A stretch of 64,000 nt of DNA, taken from positions 11,435,250 through 11,499,249 of the forward strand of contig OX459107.1 of assembly GCA_949775045.1 (NCBI GenBank), in the 5' to 3' direction. The DNA is from Metridium senile (Eukaryota > Cnidaria > Anthozoa > Actiniaria > Metridiidae). A program made the position numbers and the translations under genes. The first letter of the stretch is position 1, and each line of letters begins with the position of its first letter. Shown here piece after piece: positions 23,407 to 36,346 of the stretch. The notes beneath the pieces were generated by a model. It searched no databases. It saw nothing but the letters and a program-made list of their open reading frames with translations, and was not told the DNA's origin.

Positions 23407-23869
23407 CAGTCAATCCATTTTTACACCTGCTAGATCAATAATTTCTGTCAAAATCATGCTAAACTGAGTCAATTTCAGCTTGAATTTCACGACAAATATT
23501 AATCGGCTTGGTGGTGCTAAACTCGCTGCATACTAAATTTATTTTGAAAATGAGAATGCCTTCAAGCTAAAGCTTACAATCATCGTTGTTTGGTTTTTGG
23601 TGTTGCTTGGTTATATATTGTTTTCAATGGGACGATTACCGTGGAAGTGCATAAAAGAATCAGTTGAAGCATGTGCAAATTCGGCAAAGGTTTTGCACAT
23701 TCTACCATTGTAATTAATTTCACTGGAGTAATTAACTTCACAACAACTCCATGTAAAATATGAATTTTTACCGATGTTGAACAAGCACCTTGAATGTTTA
23801 TCTTGACTCAGACATGCCAAACTGCAAGTCTTTACCAAACAGGCCAAAAAAGCCAAAAATATTTGACTA

Positions 23870-23942
23870 GCCTTTATAGCTCAGTGGTTAGAGCACTGGT
23901 CTAGTAAACCAGGGGTCGAGAGTTCGAGTCTCTCTAAAGGCT
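23870..23942 (+). tRNA. tRNA-Thr(AGT), unit 23
   Basis: Intact. Confidence 0.95.
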
Positions 23943-24288
23943 TTATGAAAACATGTACTTCGTACATTTTCATTTTATTTTGATGTGATTTTTATACGAT
24001 GAGGTGGCTAGAACTGTGAACACAATCAGCCGGCCTATGAGAATGGTCTCGAATGTGCGTAATTGACTTCACATTCTCACACGTTTCGTGTTTTCTCCAA
24101 AACTGGTAGCAACTGTTTCCTTTCTCAACTATTGTATAGTGCAAACACTCATTATCAACGTTAAACATTAGGTTAAGAAATACTCACTGACGTTGGTTGT
24201 AGTAGAATGACGATGATTTGGATAAGCCACTAGCTACACGTTTTTAAGCACTTGGCATTTGAACAATGAAATCACAGATTAATGCCCA

Positions 24289-24361
24289 GCCTTTATAGCT
24301 CAGTGGTTAGAGCACTGGTCTTGTAAACCAGGGGTCGAGAGTTCGAGTCTCTCTAAAGGCT
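24289..24361 (+). tRNA. tRNA-Thr(TGT), unit 23
   Basis: Intact. Confidence 0.95.
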
Positions 24362-24451
24362 ACGTTTTAATTTTCAAACAGTGATTTCATTTTGGGGTTT
24401 CTGATTTCCCTCACATTAGTTCTTGAAAAACATTTAGCCCAACAGTTAAGC

Positions 24452-24524
24452 GGTCCGTTAGCTCAGTCGGCAGAGCGTGGTGCTAATAACGCTAAGGTCA
24501 TGGGTTCGAGCCCCATACGGACCA
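24452..24524 (+). tRNA. tRNA-Ile(AAT), unit 23
   Basis: Intact. Confidence 0.95.
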
Positions 24525-24990
24525 CAGTCAATCCATTTTTACACCTGCTAGATCAATAATTTCTGTCAAAATCATGCTGAACTGAGTCAATTTCAACTTG
24601 AATTTCACGACAAATATTAATCGGCTTGGTGGTGGTAAACTCGCTGCATACTAAATTAATTTTGAAAATGATAATGCCTTCAACCTAAAGCTTACAATCA
24701 TCGTTGTTTGGTTTTTGGTGTTGCTTGGTTATATATTGTTTTCAATGGGACGATCACCGTGGAAGTGCATAAAAGAATCAGTTAAAAGCATGTGCAAATT
24801 CGGCAAAGGTTTTGCACATTCTACCATTGTAATTAATTTCACTGGAGTAATTAACTTCACAACAATTCCATGTAAAATATGAATTTTTACCGATGTTGAA
24901 CAAGCACCTTGAATGTTTATCTTGACTCAGACATGCCAAACTGCAAGTCTTTACCAAACAGGCCAAAAAAAAGCCAGAAATATTTGACTA

Positions 24991-25063
24991 GCCTTTATAG
25001 CTCAGTGGTTAGAGCACTGGTCTAGTAAACCAGGGGTCGAGAGTTCGAGTCTCTCTAAAGGCT
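24991..25063 (+). tRNA. tRNA-Thr(AGT), unit 24
   Basis: Intact. Confidence 0.95.
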
Positions 25064-25409
25064 TTATGAAAACATGTACTTCGTACATTTTCATTTTATT
25101 TTGATGTGATTTTTATACGATGAGGTGGCTAGAACTGTGAACACAATCAGCCGGCCTATGAGAATGGTCTCGAATGTGCGTAATTGACTTCACATTTTCA
25201 CACGTTTCGTGTTTTCTCCAAAACTGGTAGCAACTGTTTCCTTTCTCAACTATTGTATAGTGCAAACACTCATTATCAACGTTAAACATTAGGTTAAGAA
25301 ATACTCACTGACGTTGGTTATAGTAGAATGACGATGATTTGGATAAGCCACTAGCTACACGTTTTTAAGCACTTGGCATTTGAACAATGAAATCACAGAT
25401 TAATGCCCA

Positions 25410-25482
25410 GCCTTTATAGCTCAGTGGTTAGAGCACTGGTCTTGTAAACCAGGGGTCGAGAGTTCGAGTCTCTCTAAAGGCT
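25410..25482 (+). tRNA. tRNA-Thr(TGT), unit 24
   Basis: Intact. Confidence 0.95.
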
Positions 25483-25572
25483 ACGTTTTAATTTTAAAAC
25501 AGTGATTTCATTTTGGGGTTTCTGATTTCCCTCACATTAGTTCTTGAAAAACATTTAGCCCAACAGTTAAGC

Positions 25573-25645
25573 GGTCCGTTAGCTCAGTCGGCAGAGCGTG
25601 GTGCTAATAACGCTAAGGTCATGGGTTCGAGCCCCATACGGACCA
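25573..25645 (+). tRNA. tRNA-Ile(AAT), unit 24
   Basis: Intact. Confidence 0.95.
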
Positions 25646-26111
25646 CAGTCAATTCATTTTTACACCTGCTAGTTCAATAATTTCTGTCAAAATCATGCTA
25701 AACTGAGTCAATTTCAGCTTGAATTTCACGACAAATATTAATCGGCTTGGTGGTGGTAAACTCGCTGCATACTAAATTTATTTTGAAAATGAGAATGCCT
25801 TCAAGCTAAAGCTTACAATCATCGTTGTTTGGTTTTTGGTGTTGCTTGGTTATATATTGTTTTCAATGGGACGATCACCGTGGAAGTGCATAAAAGAATC
25901 AGTTAAAAGCATGTGCAAATTCGGCAAAGGTTTTGCACATTCTACCATTGTAATTAATTTCACTGGAGTAATTAACTTCACAACAATTCCATGTAAAATA
26001 TGAATTTTTACCGATGTTGAACAAGCACCTTGAATGTTTATCTTGACTCAGACATGCCAAACTGCAAGTCTTTACCAAACAGGCCAAAAAAAAGCCAGAA
26101 ATATTTGACTA

Positions 26112-26184
26112 GCCTTTATAGCTCAGTGGTTAGAGCACTGGTCTAGTAAACCAGGGGTCGAGAGTTCGAGTCTCTCTAAAGGCT
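26112..26184 (+). tRNA. tRNA-Thr(AGT), unit 25
   Basis: Intact. Confidence 0.95.
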
Positions 26185-26530
26185 TTATGAAAACATGTAC
26201 TTCGTACATTTTCATTTTATTTTGATGTGATTTTTATACGATGAGGTGGCTAGAACTGTGAACACAATCAGCCGGCCTATGAGAATGGTCTCGAATGTGC
26301 GTAATTGACTTCACATTTTCACACGTTTCGTGTTTTCTCCAAAACTGGTAGCAACTGTTTCCTTTCTCAACTATTGTATAGTGCAAACACTCATTATCAA
26401 CGTTAAACATTAGGTTAAGAAATACTCACTGACGTTGGTTATAGTAGAATGACGATGATTTGGATAAGCCACTAGCTACACGTTTTTAAGCACTTGGCAT
26501 TTGAACAATGAAATCACAGATTAATGCCCA

Positions 26531-26603
26531 GCCTTTATAGCTCAGTGGTTAGAGCACTGGTCTTGTAAACCAGGGGTCGAGAGTTCGAGTCTCTCTAAAG
26601 GCT
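26531..26603 (+). tRNA. tRNA-Thr(TGT), unit 25
   Basis: Intact. Confidence 0.95.
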
Positions 26604-26693
26604 ACGTTTTAATTTTAAAACAGTGATTTCATTTTGGGGTTTCTGATTTCCCTCACATTAGTTCTTGAAAAACATTTAGCCCAACAGTTAAGC

Positions 26694-26766
26694 GGTCCGT
26701 TAGCTCAGTCGGCAGAGCGTGGTGCTAATAACGCTAAGGTCATGGGTTCGAGCCCCATACGGACCA
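26694..26766 (+). tRNA. tRNA-Ile(AAT), unit 25
   Basis: Intact. Confidence 0.95.
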
Positions 26767-27229
26767 CAGTCAATTCATTTTTACACCTGCTAGTTCAATA
26801 ATTTCTGTCAAAATCATGCTAAACTGAGTCAATTTCAGCTTGAATTTCACGACAAATATTAATCGGCTTGGTGGTGGTAAACTCGCTGCATACTAAATTT
26901 ATTTTGAAAATGAGAATGCCTTCAAGCTAAAGCTTACAATCATCGTTGTTTGGTTTTTGGTGTTGCTTGGTTATATATTGTTTTCAATGGGACGATTACC
27001 GTGGAAGTGCATAAAAGAATCAGTTGAAGCATGTGCAAATTCGGCAAAGGTTTTGCACATTCTACCATTGTAATTAATTTCACTGGAGTAATTAACTTCA
27101 CAACAATTCCATGTAAAATATGAATTTTTACCGATGTTGAACAAGCACCTTGAATGTTTATCTTGACTCAGACATGCCAAACTGCAAGTCTTTACCAAAC
27201 AGGCCAAAAAAGCCAAAAATATTTGACTA

Positions 27230-27302
27230 GCCTTTATAGCTCAGTGGTTAGAGCACTGGTCTAGTAAACCAGGGGTCGAGAGTTCGAGTCTCTCTAAAGG
27301 CT
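27230..27302 (+). tRNA. tRNA-Thr(AGT), unit 26
   Basis: Intact. Confidence 0.95.
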
Positions 27303-27645
27303 TTATGAAAACATGTACTTCGTACATTTTCATTTTATTTTGATGTGATTTTTATACGATGAGGTGGCTAGAACTGTGAACACAATCAGGCCTATGAGAA
27401 TGGTCTCGAATGTGCGTAATTGACTTCACATTCTCACACGTTTCGTGTTTTCTCCAAAACTGGTAGCAACTGTTTCCTTTCTCAACTATTGTATAGTGCA
27501 AACACTCATTATCAACGTTAAACATTAGGTTAAGAAATCTTCACTGACGTTGCGTGTAGTAGAATGACGATGATTTGGATAAGCCACTAGCTACACGTTT
27601 TTAAGCACTTGGCATTTGAACAATGAAATCACAGATTAATGCCAA

Positions 27646-27718
27646 GCCTTTATAGCTCAGTGGTTAGAGCACTGGTCTTGTAAACCAGGGGTCGAGAGTT
27701 CGAGTCTCTCTAAAGGCT
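27646..27718 (+). tRNA. tRNA-Thr(TGT), unit 26
   Basis: Gene intact; TGCCAAG 5' flank as in unit 18. Confidence 0.95.
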
Positions 27719-27808
27719 ACGTTTTAATTTTAAAACAGTGATTTCATTTTGGGGTTTCTGATTTCCCTCACATTAGTTCTTGAAAAACATTTAGCCCAAC
27801 AGTTAAGC

Positions 27809-27881
27809 GGTCCGTTAGCTCAGTCGGCAGAGCGTGGTGCTAATAACGCTAAGGTCATGGGTTCGAGCCCCATACGGACCA
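27809..27881 (+). tRNA. tRNA-Ile(AAT), unit 26
   Basis: Intact. Confidence 0.95.
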
Positions 27882-28345
27882 CAGTCAATTCATTTTTACA
27901 CCTGCTAGTTCAATAATTTCTGTCAAAATCATGCTAAACTGAGTCAATTTCAGCTTGAATTTCACGACAAATTTTAATCGGCTTGGTGGTGGTAAACTCG
28001 CTGCATACTAAATTTATTTTGAAAATGAGAATGCCTTCAAGCTAAAGCTTACAATCATCGTTGTTTGGTTTTTGGTGTTGCTTGGTTATATATTGTTTTC
28101 AATGGGACGATTACCGTGGAAGTGCATAAAAGAATCAGTTGAAGCATGTGCAAATTCGGCAAAGGTTTTGCACATTCTACCATTGTAATTAATTTCACTG
28201 GAGTAATTAACTTCACAACAACTCCATGTAAAATATGAATTTTTACCGATGTTGAACAAGCACCTTGAATGTTTATCTTGACTCAGACATGCCAAACTGC
28301 AAGTCTTTACCAAACAGGCCAAAAAAAGCCAAAAATATTTGACTA

Positions 28346-28418
28346 GCCTTTATAGCTCAGTGGTTAGAGCACTGGTCTAGTAAACCAGGGGTCGAGAGTT
28401 CGAGTCTCTCTAAAGGCT
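28346..28418 (+). tRNA. tRNA-Thr(AGT), unit 27
   Basis: Intact. Confidence 0.95.
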
Positions 28419-28761
28419 TTATGAAAACATGTACTTCGTACATTTTCATTTTATTTTGATGTGATTTTTATACGATGAGGTGGCTAGAACTGTGAACACA
28501 ATCAGGCCTATGAGAATGGTCTCGAATGTGCGTAATTGACTTCACATTCTCACACGTTTCGTGTTTTCTCCAAAACTGGTAGCAACTGTTTCCTTTCTCA
28601 ACTATTGTATAGTGCAAACACTCATTATCAACGTTAAACATTAGGTTAAGTAATCTTCACTGACGTTGCGTGTAGTAGAATGACGATGATTTGGATAAGC
28701 CACTAGCTACACGTTTTTAAGCACTTGGCATTTGAACAATGAAATCACAGATTAATGCCCA

Positions 28762-28834
28762 GCCTTTATAGCTCAGTGGTTAGAGCACTGGTCTTGTAAA
28801 CCAGGGGTCGAGAGTTCGAGTCTCTCTAAAGGCT
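28762..28834 (+). tRNA. tRNA-Thr(TGT), unit 27
   Basis: Gene intact; first 3' flank bases are TCG instead of ACG, shared with units 28 and 31. Confidence 0.95.
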
Positions 28835-28924
28835 TCGTTTTAATTTTAAAACAGCGATTTCATTTTGGGGTTTCTGATTTCCCTCACATTAGTTCTTGAA
28901 AAACATTTAGCCCAACAGTTAAGC

Positions 28925-28997
28925 GGTCCGTTAGCTCAGTCGGCAGAGCGTGGTGCTAATAACGCTAAGGTCATGGGTTCGAGCCCCATACGGACCA
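28925..28997 (+). tRNA. tRNA-Ile(AAT), unit 27
   Basis: Intact. Confidence 0.95.
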
Positions 28998-29461
28998 CAG
29001 TCAATTCATTTTTACACCTGCTAGTTCAATAATTTCTGTCAAAATCATGCTAAACTGAGTCAATTTCAGCTTGAATTTCACGACAAATATTAATCGGCTT
29101 GGTGGTGGTAAACTCGCTGCATACTAAATTTATTTTGAAAATGAGAATGCCTTCAAGCTAAAGCTTACAATCATCGTTGTTTGGTTTTTGGTGTTGCTTG
29201 GTTATATATTGTTTTCAATGGGACGATTACCGTGGAAGTGCATAAAAGAATCAGTTGAAGCATGTGCAAATTCGGCAAAGGTTTTGCACATTCTACCATT
29301 GTAATTAATTTCACTGGAGTAATTAACTTCACAACAACTCCATGTAAAATATGAATTTTTACCGATGTTGAACAAGCACCTTGAATGTTTATCTTGACTC
29401 AGACATGCCAAACTGCAAGTCTTTACCAAACAGGCCAAAAAAAGCCAAAAATATTTGACTA

Positions 29462-29534
29462 GCCTTTATAGCTCAGTGGTTAGAGCACTGGTCTAGTAAA
29501 CCAGGGGTCGAGAGTTCGAGTCTCTCTAAAGGCT
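29462..29534 (+). tRNA. tRNA-Thr(AGT), unit 28
   Basis: Intact. Confidence 0.95.
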
Positions 29535-29877
29535 TTATGAAAACATGTACTTCGTACATTTTCATTTTATTTTGATGTGATTTTTATACGATGAGGTGGC
29601 TAGAACTGTGAACACAATCAGGCCTATGAGAATGGTCTCGAATGTGCGTAATTGACTTCACATTCTCACACGTTTCGTGTTTTCTCCAAAACTGGTAGCA
29701 ACTGTTTCCTTTCTCAACTATTGTATAGTGCAAACACTCATTATCAACGTTAAACATTAGGTTAAGTAATCTTCACTGACGTTGCGTGTAGTAGAATGAC
29801 GATGATTTGGATAAGCCACTAGCTACACGTTTTTAAGCACTTGGCATTTGAACAATGAAATCACAGATTAATGCCCA

Positions 29878-29950
29878 GCCTTTATAGCTCAGTGGTTAGA
29901 GCACTGGTCTTGTAAACCAGGGGTCGAGAGTTCGAGTCTCTCTAAAGGCT
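29878..29950 (+). tRNA. tRNA-Thr(TGT), unit 28
   Basis: Intact. Confidence 0.95.
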
Positions 29951-30040
29951 TCGTTTTAATTTTAAAACAGCGATTTCATTTTGGGGTTTCTGATTTCCCT
30001 CACATTAGTTCTTGAAAAACATTTAGCCCAACAGTTAAGC

Positions 30041-30113
30041 GGTCCGTTAGCTCAGTCGGCAGAGCGTGGTGCTAATAACGCTAAGGTCATGGGTTCGAGC
30101 CCCATACGGACCA
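30041..30113 (+). tRNA. tRNA-Ile(AAT), unit 28
   Basis: Intact. Confidence 0.95.
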
Positions 30114-30577
30114 CAGTCAATTCATTTTTACACCTGCTAGTTCAATAATTTCTGTCAAAATCATGCTAAACTGAGTCAATTTCAGCTTGAATTTCACGAC
30201 AAATATTAATCGGCTTGGTGGTGGTAAACTCGCTGCATACTAAATTTATTTTGAAAATGAGAATGCCTTCAAGCTAAAGCTTACAATCATCGTTGTTTGG
30301 TTTTTGGTGTTGCTTGGTTATATATTGTTTTCAATGGGACGATTACCGTGGAAGTGCATAAAAGAATCAGTTGAAGCATGTGCAAATTCGGCAAAGGTTT
30401 TGCACATTCTACCATTGTAATTAATTTCACTGGAGTAATTAACTTCACAACAACTCCATGTAAAATATGAATTTTTACCGATGTTGAACAAGCACCTTGA
30501 ATGTTTATCTTGACTCAGACATGCCAAACTGCAAGTCTTTACCAAACAGGCCAAAAAAAGCCAAAAATATTTGACTA

Positions 30578-30650
30578 GCCTTTATAGCTCAGTGGTTAGA
30601 GCACTGGTCTAGTAAACCAGGGGTCGAGAGTTCGAGTCTCTCTAAAGGCT
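30578..30650 (+). tRNA. tRNA-Thr(AGT), unit 29
   Basis: Intact; the unit lacks Thr-TGT. Confidence 0.95.
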
Positions 30651-31063
30651 TTATGAAAACATGTACTTCGTACATTTTCATTTTATTTTGATGTGATTTT
30701 TATACGATGAGGTGGCTAGAACTGTGAACACAATCAGGCCTATGAGAATGGTCTCGAATGTGCGTAATTGACTTCACATTCTCACACGTTTCGTGTTTTC
30801 TCCAAAACTGGTAGCAACTGTTTCCTTTCTCAACTATTGTATAGTGCAAACACTCATTATCAACGTTAAACATTAGGTTAAGTAATCTTCACTGACGTTG
30901 CGTGTAGTAGAATGACGATGATTTGGATAAGCCACTAGCTACACGTTTTTAAGCACTTGGCATTTGAACAATGAAATCACAGATTAAAAACAGCGATTTC
31001 ATTTTGGGGTTTCTGATTTCCCTCACATTAGTTCTTGAAAAACATTTAGCCCAACAGTTAAGC

Positions 31064-31136
31064 GGTCCGTTAGCTCAGTCGGCAGAGCGTGGTGCTAATA
31101 ACGCTAAGGTCATGGGTTCGAGCCCCATACGGACCA
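31064..31136 (+). tRNA. tRNA-Ile(AAT), unit 29
   Basis: Intact. Confidence 0.95.
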
Positions 31137-31600
31137 CAGTCAATTCATTTTTACACCTGCTAGTTCAATAATTTCTGTCAAAATCATGCTAAACTGAGTC
31201 AATTTCAGCTTGAATTTCACGACAAATTTTAATCGGCTTGGTGGTGGTAAACTCGCTGCATACTAAATTTATTTTGAAAATGAGAATGCCTTCAAGCTAA
31301 AGCTTACAATCATCGTTGTTTGGTTTTTGGTGTTGCTTGGTTATATATTGTTTTCAATGGGACGATTACCGTGGAAGTGCATAAAAGAATCAGTTGAAGC
31401 ATGTGCAAATTCGGCAAAGGTTTTGCACATTCTACCATTGTAATTAATTTCACTGGAGTAATTAACTTCACAACAACTCCATGTAAAATATGAATTTTTA
31501 CCGATGTTGAACAAGCACCTTGAATGTTTATCTTGACTCAGACATGCCAAACTGCAAGTCTTTACCAAACAGGCCAAAAAAAGCCAAAAATATTTGACTA

Positions 31601-31673
31601 GCCTTTATAGCTCAGTGGTTAGAGCACTGGTCTAGTAAACCAGGGGTCGAGAGTTCGAGTCTCTCTAAAGGCT
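31601..31673 (+). tRNA. tRNA-Thr(AGT), unit 30
   Basis: Intact; the unit lacks Thr-TGT. Confidence 0.95.
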
Positions 31674-32086
31674 TTATGAAAACATGTACTTCGTACATTT
31701 TCATTTTATTTTGATGTGATTTTTATACGATGAGGTGGCTAGAACTGTGAACACAATCAGGCCTATGAGAATGGTCTCGAATGTGCGTAATTGACTTCAC
31801 ATTCTCACACGTTTCGTGTTTTCTCCAAAACTGGTAGCAACTGTTTCCTTTCTCAACTATTGTATAGTGCAAACACTCATTATCAACGTTAAACATTAGG
31901 TTAAGTAATCTTCACTGACGTTGCGTGTAGTAGAATGACGATGATTTGGATAAGCCACTAGCTACACGTTTTTAAGCACTTGGCATTTGAACAATGAAAT
32001 CACAGATTAAAAACAGCGATTTCATTTTGGGGTTTCTGATTTCCCTCACATTAGTTCTTGAAAAACATTTAGCCCAACAGTTAAGC

Positions 32087-32159
32087 GGTCCGTTAGCTCA
32101 GTCGGCAGAGCGTGGTGCTAATAACGCTAAGGTCATGGGTTCGAGCCCCATACGGACCA
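32087..32159 (+). tRNA. tRNA-Ile(AAT), unit 30
   Basis: Intact. Confidence 0.95.
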
Positions 32160-32624
32160 CAGTCAATCCATTTTTACACCTGCTAGATCAATAATTTCTG
32201 TCAAAATAATGCTAAACTGAGTCAATTTCAGCTTGAATTTCACGACAAATATTAATCGGCTTGGTGGTGCTAAACTCGCTGCATACTAAATTCATTTTGA
32301 AAATGATAATGCCTTCAAGCTAAAGCTTACAATCATCGTTGTTTGTTTTTTGGTGTTGCTTGGTTATATATTGTTTTCAATTGGACGATCACCGTGGAAG
32401 TGCATAAAAGAATCAGTTAAAAGCATGTGCAAATTCGGCAAAGGTTTTGCACATTCTACCATTGTAATTAATTTCACTGGAGTAATTAACTTCACAACAA
32501 TTCCATGTAAAATATGAATTTTTACCGATGTTGAACAAGCACCTTGAATGTTTATCTTGACTCAGACATGCCAAACTGCAAGTCTTTACCAAACAGGCCA
32601 AAAAAAGCCAAAAATATTTAACTA

Positions 32625-32697
32625 GCCTTTATAGCTCAGTGGTTAGAGCACTGGTCTAGTAAACCAGGGGTCGAGAGTTCGAGTCTCTCTAAAGGCT
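32625..32697 (+). tRNA. tRNA-Thr(AGT), unit 31
   Basis: Intact. Confidence 0.95.
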
Positions 32698-33040
32698 TTA
32701 TGAAAACATGTACTTCGTACATTTTCATTTTATTTTGATGTTATTTTTATACGATGAGGTGGCTAGAACTGTGAACACAATCAGGCCTATGAGAATGGTC
32801 TCGAATGTGCGTAATTGACTTCACATTCTCACACGTTTCGTGTTTTCTCCAAAACTGGTAGCAACTGTTTCCTTTCTCAACTATTGTATAGTGCAAACAC
32901 TCATTATCAACGTTAAACATTAGGTTAAGTAATCTTCACTGACGTTGCGTGTAGTAGAATGACGATGATTTGGATAAGCCACTAGCTACACGTTTTTAAG
33001 CACTTGGCATTTGAACAATGAAATCACAGATTAATGCCCA

Positions 33041-33113
33041 GCCTTTATAGCTCAGTGGTTAGAGCACTGGTCTTGTAAACCAGGGGTCGAGAGTTCGAGT
33101 CTCTCTAAAGGCT
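33041..33113 (+). tRNA. tRNA-Thr(TGT), unit 31
   Basis: Intact; the only Thr-TGT between 29950 and 37226. Confidence 0.95.
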
Positions 33114-33203
33114 TCGTTTTAATTTTAAAACAGCGATTTCATTTTGGGGTTTCTGATTTCCCTCACATTAGTTCTTGAAAAACATTTAGCCCAACAGTTA
33201 AGC

Positions 33204-33276
33204 GGTCCGTTAGCTCAGTCGGCAGAGCGTGGTGCTAATAACGCTAAGGTCATGGGTTCGAGCCCCATACGGACCA
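33204..33276 (+). tRNA. tRNA-Ile(AAT), unit 31
   Basis: Intact. Confidence 0.95.
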
Positions 33277-33740
33277 CAGTCAATTCATTTTTACACCTGC
33301 TAGTTCAATAATTTCTGTCAAAATCATGCTAAACTGAGTCAATTTCAGCTTGAATTTCACGACAAATATTAATCGGCTTGGTGGTGGTAAACTCGCTGCA
33401 TACTAAATTTATTTTGAAAATGAGAATGCCTTCAAGCTAAAGCTTACAATCATCGTTGTTTGGTTTTTGGTGTTGCTTGGTTATATATTGTTTTCAATGG
33501 GACGATTACCGTGGAAGTGCATAAAAGAATCAGTTGAAGCATGTGCAAATTCGGCAAAGGTTTTGCACATTCTACCATTGTAATTAATTTCACTGGAGTA
33601 ATTAACTTCACAACAACTCCATGTAAAATATGAATTTTTACCGATGTTGAACAAGCACCTTGAATGTTTATCTTGACTCAGACATGCCAAACTGCAAGTC
33701 TTTACCAAACAGGCCAAAAAAAGCCAAAAATATTTGACTA

Positions 33741-33813
33741 GCCTTTATAGCTCAGTGGTTAGAGCACTGGTCTAGTAAACCAGGGGTCGAGAGTTCGAGT
33801 CTCTCTAAAGGCT
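33741..33813 (+). tRNA. tRNA-Thr(AGT), unit 32
   Basis: Intact; the unit lacks Thr-TGT. Confidence 0.95.
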
Positions 33814-34226
33814 TTATGAAAACATGTACTTCGTACATTTTCATTTTATTTTGATGTGATTTTTATACGATGAGGTGGCTAGAACTGTGAACACAATCAG
33901 GCCTATGAGAATGGTCTCGAATGTGCGTAATTGACTTCACATTCTCACACGTTTCGTGTTTTCTCCAAAACTGGTAGCAACTGTTTCCTTTCTCAACTAT
34001 TGTATAGTGCAAACACTCATTATCAACGTTAAACATTAGGTTAAGTAATCTTCACTGACGTTGCGTGTAGTAGAATGACGATGATTTGGATAAGCCACTA
34101 GCTACACGTTTTTAAGCACTTGGCATTTGAACAATGAAATCACAGATTAAAAACAGCGATTTCATTTTGGGGTTTCTGATTTCCCTCACATTAGTTCTTG
34201 AAAAACATTTAGCCCAACAGTTAAGC

Positions 34227-34299
34227 GGTCCGTTAGCTCAGTCGGCAGAGCGTGGTGCTAATAACGCTAAGGTCATGGGTTCGAGCCCCATACGGACCA
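34227..34299 (+). tRNA. tRNA-Ile(AAT), unit 32
   Basis: Intact. Confidence 0.95.
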
Positions 34300-34763
34300 C
34301 AGTCAATTCATTTTTACACCTGCTAGTTCAATAATTTCTGTCAAAATCATGCTAAACTGAGTCAATTTCAGCTTGAATTTCACGACAAATTTTAATCGGC
34401 TTGGTGGTGGTAAACTCGCTGCATACTAAATTTATTTTGAAAATGAGAATGCCTTCAAGCTAAAGCTTACAATCATCGTTGTTTGGTTTTTGGTGTTGCT
34501 TGGTTATATATTGTTTTCAATGGGACGATTACCGTGGAAGTGCATAAAAGAATCAGTTGAAGCATGTGCAAATTCGGCAAAGGTTTTGCACATTCTACCA
34601 TTGTAATTAATTTCACTGGAGTAATTAACTTCACAACAACTCCATGTAAAATATGAATTTTTACCGATGTTGAACAAGCACCTTGAATGTTTATCTTGAC
34701 TCAGACATGCCAAACTGCAAGTCTTTACCAAACAGGCCAAAAAAAGCCAAAAATATTTGACTA

Positions 34764-34836
34764 GCCTTTATAGCTCAGTGGTTAGAGCACTGGTCTAGTA
34801 AACCAGGGGTCGAGAGTTCGAGTCTCTCTAAAGGCT
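34764..34836 (+). tRNA. tRNA-Thr(AGT), unit 33
   Basis: Intact; the unit lacks Thr-TGT. Confidence 0.95.
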
Positions 34837-35249
34837 TTATGAAAACATGTACTTCGTACATTTTCATTTTATTTTGATGTGATTTTTATACGATGAGGTG
34901 GCTAGAACTGTGAACACAATCAGGCCTATGAGAATGGTCTCGAATGTGCGTAATTGACTTCACATTCTCACACGTTTCGTGTTTTCTCCAAAACTGGTAG
35001 CAACTGTTTCCTTTCTCAACTATTGTATAGTGCAAACACTCATTATCAACGTTAAACATTAGGTTAAGTAATCTTCACTGACGTTGCGTGTAGTAGAATG
35101 ACGATGATTTGGATAAGCCACTAGCTACACGTTTTTAAGCACTTGGCATTTGAACAATGAAATCACAGATTAAAAACAGCGATTTCATTTTGGGGTTTCT
35201 GATTTCCCTCACATTAGTTCTTGAAAAACATTTAGCCCAACAGTTAAGC

Positions 35250-35322
35250 GGTCCGTTAGCTCAGTCGGCAGAGCGTGGTGCTAATAACGCTAAGGTCATG
35301 GGTTCGAGCCCCATACGGACCA
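35250..35322 (+). tRNA. tRNA-Ile(AAT), unit 33
   Basis: Intact. Confidence 0.95.
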
Positions 35323-35787
35323 CAGTCAATCCATTTTTACACCTGCTAGATCAATAATTTCTGTCAAAATAATGCTAAACTGAGTCAATTTCAGCTTGAA
35401 TTTCACGACAAATATTAATCGGCTTGGTGGTGCTAAACTCGCTGCATACTAAATTCATTTTGAAAATGATAATGCCTTCAAGCTAAAGCTTACAATCATC
35501 GTTGTTTGTTTTTTGGTGTTGCTTGGTTATATATTGTTTTCAATTGGACGATCACCGTGGAAGTGCATAAAAGAATCAGTTAAAAGCATGTGCAAATTCG
35601 GCAAAGGTTTTGCACATTCTACCATTGTAATTAATTTCACTGGAGTAATTAACTTCACAACAATTCCATGTAAAATATGAATTTTTACCGATGTTGAACA
35701 AGCACCTTGAATGTTTATCTTGACTCAGACATGCCAAACTGCAAGTCTTTACCAAACAGGCCAAAAAAAGCCAAAAATATTTAACTA

Positions 35788-35860
35788 GCCTTTATAGCTC
35801 AGTGGTTAGAGCACTGGTCTAGTAAACCAGGGGTCGAGAGTTCGAGTCTCTCTAAAGGCT
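35788..35860 (+). tRNA. tRNA-Thr(AGT), unit 34
   Basis: Intact; the unit lacks Thr-TGT. Confidence 0.95.
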
Positions 35861-36273
35861 TTATGAAAACATGTACTTCGTACATTTTCATTTTATTTTG
35901 ATGTTATTTTTATACGATGAGGTGGCTAGAACTGTGAACACAATCAGGCCTATGAGAATGGTCTCGAATGTGCGTAATTGACTTCACATTCTCACACGTT
36001 TCGTGTTTTCTCCAAAACTGGTAGCAACTGTTTCCTTTCTCAACTATTGTATAGTGCAAACACTCATTATCAACGTTAAACATTAGGTTAAGTAATCTTC
36101 ACTGACGTTGCGTGTAGTAGAATGACGATGATTTGGATAAGCCACTAGCTACACGTTTTTAAGCACTTGGCATTTGAACAATGAAATCACAGATTAAAAA
36201 CAGCGATTTCATTTTGGGGTTTCTGATTTCCCTCACATTAGTTCTTGAAAAACATTTAGCCCAACAGTTAAGC

Positions 36274-36346
36274 GGTCCGTTAGCTCAGTCGGCAGAGCGT
36301 GGTGCTAATAACGCTAAGGTCATGGGTTCGAGCCCCATACGGACCA
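36274..36346 (+). tRNA. tRNA-Ile(AAT), unit 34
   Basis: Intact. Confidence 0.95.
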
